DNA of 64,000 nucleotides from Pseudoscleropodium purum (taxonomy: Eukaryota; Streptophyta; Bryopsida; Hypnales; Brachytheciaceae), in NCBI GenBank assembly GCA_963969395.1, contig OZ017797.1:8742001-8806000 (forward strand). The letters run 5' to 3'. Each line of letters starts with the position of its first letter. The first letter of the stretch is position 1. The notes beneath the pieces were generated by a model, which saw nothing but the letters and a program-made list of their open reading frames with translations, was not told the origin of the DNA and ran no database searches. Position numbers and translations under genes: made by a program. Positions 55,001 to 64,000 of this stretch are shown in pieces.

Positions 55001-55138
55001 TCCAAGAAGCCCACTACTTCACGTTCCGTGCTAATTCTGAGTTTTCCTTCCCCACCTAATCGGATCCGGTTAGCTAATGACTAGTTTCCGTTCCTATTTG
55101 GGTGTATACTAAGAAAATCAAAATTCTAAGCTGCGACA
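52008..55138 (-). mobile_element. TGTCGC element copy 2 (reverse orientation)
   Basis: The ends are TGTCGCAGC and GCTGCGACA, with target duplication CAAGG at 52003-52007 and 55139-55143. The 3,131-bp element has its ORF on the minus strand, a TATA motif at 54865-54859 and a second TATA about 1 kb from its 3' end (near 53040-53031). Nearly collinear with copy 3 and very similar by eye, which suggests recent insertion. Confidence 0.87.
53190..54677 (-). pseudogene. Frameshifted ORF of TGTCGC element copy 2
   Basis: The ATG at 54677 opens MPQLRRSRQASPSGGEV and is intact through WRAVYGFRAGGLGMA, where copy 3 lacks the tryptophan. A 1-bp loss near 54361 (AAGGTGAG against AAGGATGAG in copies 1 and 3) shifts the frame. 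The rest continues in another frame to about 53800, where a further deletion removes roughly 150 bp of the middle coding region, then from 53774 to 53190 through the coiled-coil and C-terminal part (NLSEVFEELVPE). All parts of the protein except that middle piece are recognisable. Confidence 0.82.
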
Positions 55139-55812
55139 CAAGGTTTGACAAAAACAAAGCGTCACATAGATACTTTATAATATATATAGTCCTAAGTAGT
55201 AACAATAAGGGTTACTACTAAAATATCAATCCAAGGACTACTATAAGTGCCATGGCTCATCCATGCTGATTTACAAGTTGAAAACAAGAGAATGAGTTCA
55301 AGAAGAAGCAGTCTATGTGCTTCATAAAACAAAGTTGCACCAAATCCATGTTGGAAAAATCTGATTTGAAGGCTGTGCCTCACCTGTACCCGTCCCAAAC
55401 ACAACACAAACCAATGTGAAGTCAGTGAGGATGCACAAGATGTCTTCAACATCAGCCAATTGTTATCTATGTCACAAATCAATCAAATCAACAAATAGGA
55501 AATAGTAAAAAAGGTCATAGAGCAACATACAATCAAATCACAACAACATCCTAAGCCAACCACGAGTCCACAAAGAAGGGAGACCTTTGCCATTCCAAGA
55601 AGCTCAAGAGCCACCACAAAAAAGCTTCATGATTCAAGCCAAAGCAAACCGCCACAGTCACAATGCCAAAAGGTGAGAGACACATGAAATGGAAGGCCAT
55701 TTCATTCTCACATGATTGGAGGGAAAACAAGCAAAGAGGCCATAAATGAGGTAGTTTCAAAAATAACCGCCATTCAAAGGAATACATTGGTTCTAATTAA
55801 GGCCATCACCCT
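55139..55812. other. Spacer between TGTCGC copies 2 and 3
   Basis: This is 674 bp of ordinary sequence separating two head-to-head element copies, with no domain-bearing ORF. Confidence 0.5.
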
Positions 55813-56068
55813 TGTCGCAACTTAAAATTTTGATTTTCTTAGTATGCACCAAAATAGGAACGGAAACTAGCCATTAGTGAACCGGATCCGATTAGGTGGA
55901 GAAGGAAAACTCAAAATTAGCACGGAACGTGAAGTAGTGGGCCTCTTGGATCTAATCCGGTCAGAAGTAACTAACGACGGAAACGGAATGTAACACGGAT
56001 TAGGTCTAGGACCGGATTATGATGGTGAACCGGATTCATGATGACCAAACCGGAAAGGGTCCAGAGAC

Positions 56069-56076
56069 TATATAAG
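56069..56076 (+). promoter_or_regulatory. TATA motif of TGTCGC element copy 3
   Basis: TATATAAG lies about 165 bp before the ORF. Copies 1 and 2 have TATAAAA at the same place, so a Pol II promoter for the ORF is plausible. Confidence 0.5.
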
Positions 56077-56241
56077 GAGGAGCCTTCACTGTTGCACCCC
56101 CTTTTAGAAACTCGACCTTGAGAGAGCGCGGTTGAGTTTTTGCGTTTGTGTTCTGCTTGTTTCGATTCCGGTTGAGATCGGAGAGAGAACGTGAGGAACG
56201 GGACATGCGGCTAGGAGAGAGTGAGATAGATTGGAGTGGGA

Positions 56242-57900
56242 ATGCTGCCACTACGTAGGTCTAGACCAGCGAGTCCCTCTAGAGGCGAGGTGAACCTCCG
56301 GAAAGTCATTCCGGTTATTCCCTCCACAAAGCCGGAAAAGTCTCAACTCATGGAGGATCTCACCTCTATGGGTTGCCTAGGGTTTGCAGAGAAACCCTGG
56401 GGTTTTAGGGAGGAGAGAATGGTCAAGGAACTCCTCGGAAAGCTATCCAACCAGTTTGACAACACCGTGAGAGGAACTCCCATCCGCTGGAATGAGGGAA
56501 TGTGAAGAGGTGTTTACGGTTTCCGGGCAGGAAGGTTAGGAATGGCAAACCGGAAGGATGAGTTTGTCCGAGGCAAGTTCCAGGGAGCCGTCAACCCGAA
56601 GGACGGATACGCGGTCGAGGATTGCGTGGATGACCGACACCGTCGGCTCCTGCAATTCTTGGTTCCGGTCCTTCACCCGGAAAAGCCGACCAGGGTGATG
56701 ATCACCCTTGGCAACACCATTTTCAGTGCCCTAAGTGGTACCCGGAAAGTGGACTGGGCACGGATCATTTCCGATCTCGTGACCCAGCTCGTTAGTAGAG
56801 TTGGGAAGAAGAGGGCCAGTCCAGTGTGCCCTTACCTCTTCCACCTCTATCGGGAAAACCAAGTCCTCACCGACGTGGAGGAGAAGGTGTGGAGGACTCA
56901 AGAAGTCCTCCTGAAGTATGGGGAGTCGGAAACGGATGACGAGGCCGAGTCCGATTCCGGTTCAGACCGGGAGTCGAGCGAGGAAGAGGAGGAGCCGATG
57001 CCGCCGATCAAGCGACAGAAGTTGACGCCTCCAAACAAGCGCGGGACGCCTCCCGGTCACGACAAACCGGCCCCGGAAGAGAGACCGGAAGTCGAGAAAA
57101 CCGTTTCCGAGGAAGACCCGGAAATGCAAGATCCGTTCAACGGTCTTATCAACCTCCTCTGCAACATCAGGGCGGATTGGGAGGTCAAGCACAGGACGCT
57201 TTCGGCGATTGGAAAGTTGGTAGATGCGCCACCGGACAGTAAGTTGGCGGAACAGGTGGCGGAGTGCATCACCAATCCGGAAGAGACCCGGAAACAGGAA
57301 GCGGAGATCCGCTGGTTACAGGAGGAGGTGGACACCCTGAAGGCAACTCTCTTTGCCTATCGGGAAGACGTGACGGCCACCCGGGAGATGGCGGAGGAGA
57401 CTCGGAAGATAGCCGAGCGAATCAAGGCGACCCTGGGAGAGACCGGAACGGCCGCCGCCAAAGCGAAGCTCTTCGACGAGAAGATCCACGAAGAGAAGAA
57501 ACTATCCGGTTCCCGGATGGTTCGGATTCTCACCGACTTCGCTGAGCAGGTGGAGACGGCGATGGTGGAGGGGCGGAAAGCTGCGGACCGGATCGAGGAA
57601 AGCAGCCGGAAGTTGACTGGAGCGACGTGCTCCAAGGGCATACATCTTTCGGACATCTCGCTACCGGATATCTTTCCGGACGCGACCATTCAGAAGGATA
57701 GGAAGGATTGGACTCCCGAGTCCAAGAAGTCTACACGGGTTGAGACTCCGGGCACGAGACCGGACGTTACAATCGACCTGGAGTCTTCACCCGGATCTAA
57801 CCCTACGGAGGGGGAACGGATCCGGAACTTGAGTGAAGTCTTCGAGGAGCTGGTTCCGGAGGTCGGAAGCCCGACAATAGGATCTAGGGTTGTAGAGTAG
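56242..57900 (+). pseudogene. Element-encoded nuclear-looking coiled-coil protein, one premature stop
   Basis: From ATG 56242 the frame runs 87 codons to a TGA at 56503-56505, where copies 1 and 2 have TGG (Trp). It then stays open to the TAG at 57898-57900, so a single G-to-A change separates it from a full frame of about 552 codons. Visible parts are an Arg/Ser-rich start; a globular region with KPWGFREERMVKELLGKL and DRHRRLLQFLVPVLHPEKP; CPYLFHLYRENQVL; a long acidic stretch (SESD/E-rich) followed by the basic PPIKRQKLTPP, a likely nuclear signal; a predicted coiled coil (EETRKQEAEIRWLQEEVDTL onward); and a conserved tail NLSEVFEELVPE. I cannot assign it to gag, integrase or transposase. 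An ATG at 56542 could start a 452-residue product. Confidence 0.75.
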
Positions 57901-59082
57901 ATAGGATTTTGATTCCAGTTAGGAGTAGGAGCGAATCCGGATCCGGATCCGGCTCAACAGTATTAGGTTAGACCGGAAGTTAGATTAGAATGGCGGCGGA
58001 CCCCCACGGGTTTTCCGCTCCTTTTTGTGCTTTTAGGGTTTTTACCCTTTATATATAATCGGTTCCTGCGATGGGAACTGGGAGTTTTTTCATTTTGCAA
58101 ACTTCTTGTACCTTTCTATTCTCTTCATTGTGTGTCTCTCTCCAACGCGACAGGATTGTATGATGTGGAGTTAGAATAGTACGAGTAGGTTTGCGAGTGA
58201 TTTCTCCCCTTGGTGTTTTTTTTCCGATCCTAGGTGCATGTGAGTAGGTATCGAAGAGTTGGGAGTGAACTTACTTCCTCAGCACGTCTAGAGTTTGAGA
58301 TTCCGGGTGAGAAAGCCGTTGTTAGGCTAGGCGGGTAGGGAGGGATTCCTTAGCTGTGCTAGAACTCCCGAGTGGGAAATCCGGTTGAGTGTCCAATCTC
58401 CTGTGAGGTCTCACCACCCGTAGGGGTAACGGAAGAACTTTAGTTGATGTTGGAACGGACGCGTGCACTTGTAACCACCTGTCTTCGCACGGATCAGAAG
58501 TAGCATCAAGGTCGTTGTAGTAGGAGAGGGTCGAGTGTGGGGTCTTTGTGTGACCTACAATCCGGATTGCTATCTGGGTTGTTGTGAAGGACCAAACCGG
58601 ATCCGGATTAGTTTAGGAGTTTAGGAAGTAGGACAGTGGGTCTTCAGCCACTATAAGTCACGGAAGGAGTGGTGGGCCTACCACTCTCAAATGTAAGCGG
58701 CGACCCCTCTGATGGTGAAACAGAGGCAAAACTAAACCGGATAGGATTACGGATACAGGATGACCATCCGGACCGGATTGGTCAGGACGGATTTCTAGGA
58801 CCGGAAGTTGTAAGATCCTGGGATTTGGATGTTTATACAGACCGGATAGTTAGTAGGATCGGAAGAAGGAGTAATCCGGTCTATAGTTATCCGGTGTGGT
58901 GGTATTTCTGGTTCTAGATCTAGGACCGGAAAGTAAGATTGGGATACTGACTGAGCTTAACTGCTTAATAGAGCTAGATACTTCACAGGATCTCGTGGGT
59001 TTGATCTTTAGAGTCACTTAGTTATACTCTAGAGCGATTTTTGTGAGTATAATGGGGATTTGACCTGCCCTGTGCTGCGACA

Positions 59083-60243
59083 ACCCTAGTGGGAGGGTGG
59101 GTGGTATATGGAGTCATCATCCAGGCCTAGTATACTATATAATTAGTCAATTCTATAGTCATTGCCGCAATTTGACATTGGGCCATAGGAATAATAGGTC
59201 TACCAATTAGCTAAAAATAATTTAAACTTAGTTTAAAATTACATAAGGTAGAACTACTAATGCCACAAAAATGCTTATAGAAATAAATAAATACCCAAAT
59301 CCATATGCAGATGGTAGGAGCATCCAAATTGAGCTATATTGGTGTATCAAGTTGATCCCAAAAATATACATAAGTAGTATTTTGGAAAGAACTTACAAAT
59401 ACATGATTATATGACTAATATGGTGTACCATTATTGAACCCAAAATACTTTAAACACCTTGATGTTTAAAAGTGAAAAATATGAGGACTGGGCTAGGAGT
59501 CTACTAATGGGAGAATTTACATAACAATGGCATCTTCTATGGATTTAATCAATCCAATGAAGGTAAAAAGGTCCTAGAGATACTTCACTTGGATTTGAGA
59601 TGAGCCTTGAAAGAAATGTATAATAAGCCCATACAAATACTGAAGAAGAAGAAGAAGAAGCGTAGTTCCTTGTATTTCTCATCTTCTAAGGCACTTAGAA
59701 GATCAAGGGTGAATTGAGGGAAGAAAATAGTGTCTAGAAGAGGTCTAGCGGCCACAGGAGAACTCTAGAAATCTCTTCGCTTTGAAGGACAAGGTAGCAC
59801 CAAAGAAGACAATGTTGCAGTCAACAACGTAGAAACACTGCAAGAAGAGACTGAAGACACCATTTTTGTAGACCAAGTAGGTGAAAAGAGCAATGTCTGG
59901 AACGTAAGCATCTTCCATTTATAATTGATTTCTTTACATTGCATCCAATTATCCATGTTATTTTATCACTATATTCAAACATGAATGTGATAATCAATGA
60001 GGGTGATGGCATTAGATTCACATCTTCTATGTGCATTATGATGATGTACAAAGTGAAATTATGAATCATTCAAACTTCGAAATAGGAATAGATATTGCTA
60101 CGACGTTGTATATCATAAACTTCCGTATAATTGCAAGAGACAATTATCTTTTTTTCTTTCATACCTTGTCTAATATTTAATTTCAAAATGAAGTTCCACT
60201 ACCAAAATTTAAGAGCTTTTTCAGTAATATATAGTATTTTCCC
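59083..60243. other. Spacer between TGTCGC copy 3 and hAT element B
   Basis: It is AT-rich and noncoding as far as I can see, with a GAA microsatellite near 59642-59660. Confidence 0.45.
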
Positions 60244-60645
60244 CAGGGTTGACAGGACGGTCGGACGTTCGGGACGTCCGACCGCAGACGTTGTGTCCGC
60301 AGCGTCCGCTAACATTCGCAAGTCTAGCAAACACAACGTCCGCCTAGACCGTCCGCCGCGCTTGGCGTCGCCGTCCGCCTCAACCACTTGACTGCTCCAA
60401 CCGCTGACCATCTCCCCCGTCCGCTTCCTCGACCGCCCTATTCCAACCGTCCCACAGTCGCCCATCTGCCTTGCTCGTCCGCCTATCCCGTTTGCCCATC
60501 CCGTCATCCCATCTCATCCGCCCCGCCCGTCCGCTGCAATTGAGGCGTCCGCTTTTCGACGGCGGAAAGGACGCTACGTCCGTGCGGACGGATGTCCAGG
60601 TTACGGATGCCTTTTTCGGGCGGACGTAGAGATTCGTCAACCCTG
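60244..60645. mobile_element. hAT-type non-autonomous element B (CpG-rich)
   Basis: The ends are CAGGGTTGAC and GTCAACCCTG, with a perfect 8-bp target duplication ATTTTCCC (60236-60243 and 60646-60653). The 402-bp body is rich in CGTCCG words like element A. The inner left end of A (GACGAATGTCAACGTCCGC) matches the inner right end of B, so the two are inserted in opposite orientation. Confidence 0.88.
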
Positions 60646-63037
60646 ATTTTCCCAGATATTGTCCCTCCATATTAGTAGTTATTAAATAGAGGATTCAAAA
60701 AAATAATTTAATTAAATGAGGTTTAGAAGTCCACAAAGTCACCTTCTATAGTTTTATATTGTGTTTGTACATGATGGAATTGCGATAAGTCATTATATTG
60801 ATGTATGGGTTTCAACTCTAGCTCCTAGGGTATCAATTTGTTAAGATTATCAATTTTCCTAAGATACCAATTCTCTTTGGGTATCATATCTCATAAAGTA
60901 TCTATCTCTTAATGTATCAATTCACATAGGATGTTCAAATACCTAGTGTACTAGAATGTAATAGGGCACTTTTTTCCTTGGATATCAATCCAAGTAAGGC
61001 ATGAATTGTCTTAGGATATACATTTTTGTTCTTTTTGTTCCAAACATGTTTGTTTAGGTATCTTTTGTCAAAATGTGTGAATAACAATTAGATTCATATT
61101 TGGTAATTCAGGGGTATAAAATTATTAATTGATCAAGAGGCTCTAAAATGCTACATGTTCTAGAGGTACATTTTTGTTTGATACAATGTACAAGTAGTCT
61201 TCATTTGAGAAAGTTGTCAATATTAGAGCCCACTAAAATGAATATTTTTTCAACTTCAAAAGTTTGTAACTAATTCCACAAAGGTCCAAAAAATATGAAA
61301 CAATTTAGGTCAAATGTCAATTCCATTTTTCTGTCAATGAAAATTTATTGAAAAATACTTCAAAGAGTTTTAACTTGCCAAATATCCAAATCAGCTGTTA
61401 AGTACTCCATTTTAGAACCTCTTATCTTACTGTAAACATGATCCGTACCTAACAAATTAATCCTGCAGTTCTTTAGATGAGTGTTGACTTTCTCAAATTA
61501 CTGTCAATGATCATAGGCACTACCGTCTACAATCACGTATGTTCAAGAAATAAAAATACAAATGATAATTCTATGCACATTGAAGTTGTTCCACTTTGGA
61601 ATCATAGATTGTTTAGTTAGTGATATTTGCTTTGGGAATAAACTTTTGTGCTATTGACCTAGCTCTTCCATTGTTCCAATCTTTGTTTCCAACTAGGTAG
61701 AGATTCATGCGTCAAGATGTTGAGCTTTGGGAGAGTTATGCAGTCACTTTATCAACGTCTATTTTAGCCAAAGTTTTTATGACCATTTGCTTCCATAGCT
61801 CAAGGCCTGCCAATTTTGTTCAAGTGGCAATTTAAACGCCCCAACATTTGAGGACTTCCATTGACGGCGCTTCATTTGCCAGCTATCACTTCCTCACGAA
61901 AATGGAGTTTGACACCTGCAAAGGCTAAACATAGAGTTCCGTTAAATGAAGATTTCCAAAGCTAACCCAAAATAGACGAATTCTTTGGTGAGTTTAGCTG
62001 CCACTCACAAAGAAGCTTATGAACAAATAACTTTTTGGTTGATCTTAATTAGCAAGAGTCAATATTCCTTAGAAATTAGAATTTGCTTTTCAAAGAAAGA
62101 ATATTGATATGTCGGATTTCAAATAGTACCTGCCACCACGCCTTGTTAAGCCTTGCTTGAGAATTCATGAACTTCTGTCTATCCTGAAATAGACTCACTT
62201 GCATTAAAATGAATGCAATTTTCTCAACGAAGGACTTCAGTGGCAACTTACCTCAATGCATAACCAATAGCAGGAGTGCAATATGAACACCAAGAAGAAA
62301 ACTTGAAGTCGAGCGCATGCGGAAGTCTCACCACCACAAGAGTTGGACAAACACGTGAAAGGAATTGGTCATCATCTTGAAGCATATGCCAAGGTTCGAG
62401 CAAATCTTCTAATCCATGCCACTTCTTACAATGCAAGAAGTTCAGTACGATAAAGTTTGGGATTGCTTTGGTTGCTAGTTGGATTTGGAATCTCGCTAGC
62501 TGTGTGATGCGTAGATGGCCATTATTTTCTTCTCTAGCACCTATAGCTCTTCAAATTTGCAAGCTGAGGTAGGTAATTTGCTAATGAGCTAGCTAGCAAC
62601 ATCGATAGACATCAATTAGATTCTTTCGTTGAAGTTTAGCTTAGCTACTTTTGAATTATTGCGACTAGGGCACTTTGTTTATATGTCGGTTGATATATAC
62701 TTTGATATGAAATTCATGTTAGTTGATCCCTCCTGATTTCTGAAGTCAATCCCTACCAATTTTTCAAAGCCATGAAGTAGCTTCTTCAGCAAGTATTAAT
62801 TTCCTCTTTTGAAAATGTCTTGATTGCGACTTGAATCCCATTCGTGTGGATGATGCATAGGACATATTTGTAAATTTGGTATCAATCTGTGTGTTTTACC
62901 TTGATTTATTGTTGAGAGAGTTTAGGGTGGATTGAGGCATTTTTAGGAGTTGCATTTGTGTTGATTAGGTTTTTGACTACGTGTGCTTCAATAGGACAGG
63001 ATCCCCAAAGCCTACCCACAAGTTGTGCAAGTCAATC
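60646..63037. other. AT-rich intergenic region
   Basis: No gene, RNA or element boundary could be recognised. Frames are short and lack domains. Confidence 0.45.
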
Positions 63038-64000
63038 TGTCGCAGCACAGGGCAGGTCAATTCCCCATTATACTCACAAAAATTGCTCTAGAGTATAACT
63101 AAGTGACTCTAAAGATCGAACCCACGAGATCCTGTGAAGTATCTAGCTCTATTAAGCAGTTAAGCTAAGTCAGTATCCCAATCTTACTTTCCGGTCCTAG
63201 ATCTAGAACTAGAAATACCACCACACCGGATAACTATAGACCGGATTTCCCCTTCTTCCGGTCCTACTAACTATCCGGTCTGTGCAAATATCCAAATCCC
63301 AAGATCTTACAACTTCCGATCCTGGAAATCCGTCTTGACCAATCCGGTCGGGATGGTCATCCTGTATCCGTAATCCTATCCGGTTTAGTTTTGCCTCTGT
63401 TTCACCATCAGAGGGGTCGCCGCTTACATTTGAGAGTGGTAGGCCCACCACTCCTTCCGTAACTTATAGTGGCTGAAGACCCACTGTCCTACTTCCTAAA
63501 CTCCTAAACTAATCCGGATCCGGTTTGGTCCTTCACAACAACCCAGATAGCAATCCGGATTGTAGGTCACACAAAGACCCCACACTCGACCCTCTCGTAC
63601 TACAACGACCTTGATGCTACTTCCGATCCGTGCGAAGACAGGTGGTTACAAGTGCACGCGTCCGTTCCAACATCAACTAAAGTTCTTCCGTTACCCCTAC
63701 GGGTGGTGAGACCTCACAACAGATCGGACACTCGACCGGATTTCCCACCCGGGAGTTCTAGCGCAGCTAAGGAATCCCTCCCTACCCGCCTAGCCTAACA
63801 ACGGCTTTCTCACCCGGAATCACAAACTCTAGAAGTGCTGAGGAACTAAGTTCACTCCCAACTCTTCGATACCTACTCACATGCACCTTGGATCGGAAAA
63901 GAAACACCAAGGGGAGAAATCATTCGCAAACCGGCTCGTACTATCCTAACTCCACATCATACAATCCTGTCGCGTTGGAGAGAGAGACACAATGAGGAGA
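63038..64000 (-). mobile_element. TGTCGC element copy 4, truncated by the window end
   Basis: It begins TGTCGCAGCACAGGGCAGG, the same terminus as copy 2, and follows the same order of sequence to the last base of the window. Only the noncoding 3' 963 bp are present here; the ORF would lie beyond 64000. Confidence 0.85.

Larger units (their letters stand above)
55813..59082 (+). mobile_element. TGTCGC element copy 3 (longest copy)
   Basis: The ends are TGTCGCAAC and GCTGCGACA, with target duplication ACCCT at 55808-55812 and 59083-59087. It spans 3,270 bp. In order it holds a TCCGG-rich leader, a TATA motif (56069-56076), an ORF of about 550 codons, CCGGATCC tandem words near 57937-57955, a second TATA (58052-58058) and about 1 kb of noncoding tail. 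No direct repeat linking its two ends is visible, so it has no LTR pair of its own. Either the whole unit is a solo LTR, or it is a distinct element type. Confidence 0.87.

Noticed and set aside
44082..59082. Direct LTR pair formed by copies 1 and 3
   Set aside because: Each copy has its own different 5-bp target duplication, so they are separate insertions and not the two LTRs of one provirus.
60199..60670. ORFs on the minus strand of hAT element B
   Set aside because: As with element A, repeat-derived and crossing the element boundary at 60645.

Overview
This is nuclear DNA from a green plant. Protein-coding genes carry many short exons with GT..AG introns of about 100-700 bp, two of the genes are chloroplast-specific (an ABC1-like kinase and a stress-enhanced LHC-like protein), and AT-rich intergenic DNA is interrupted by GC-rich mobile elements. 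A Crinkler/RHS-like NTPase gene and the particular transposase family point to a seed-free lineage (bryophyte, lycophyte or fern). That placement is inference.

Layout. 1-7.8 kb: complete ABC1K-type plastid kinase gene, plus strand, 20 exons in my splice model. About 9-11.9 kb: an unrecognised coiled-coil gene, plus strand. 12.3-12.9 kb: a 43-bp tandem duplication and a small element with TTAA target site and CCC...GGG termini. 13.4-14.5 kb: SEP2-like gene, minus strand, with ACGT-core motifs upstream. 16.2-21.6 kb: AT-rich, no gene seen. 21.6-29.6 kb: complete Nrap/NOL6/Utp22 ribosome-biogenesis gene, plus strand, 20 exons, with a telo-box ahead of the start. 29.6-34.8 kb: AT-rich, no gene. 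34.8-38.4 kb: three-exon Crinkler/RHS-like gene, minus strand. 38.4-42.6 kb: AT-rich with dispersed repeats. 42.6-48.6 kb: decayed transposase gene, minus strand, whose intron holds copy 1 of a GC-rich element. 50.9 and 60.2 kb: two hAT-type non-autonomous elements with 8-bp target duplications. 52.0-55.1, 55.8-59.1 and 63.0 kb to the window end: copies 2, 3 and 4 of the GC-rich element.

The most unusual material is the GC-rich family, here called TGTCGC. Three complete copies have TG...CA ends, 9-bp terminal inverted repeats, perfect 5-bp target duplications and a long nuclear-looking coiled-coil ORF, but no internal LTR pair. They look like very long solo LTRs carrying their own ORF, or an LTR-less element mobilised by a retroviral-type integrase. 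The host genes appear to be independent housekeeping or chloroplast genes with no joint pathway; the right half of the window is a nested mobile-element landscape.
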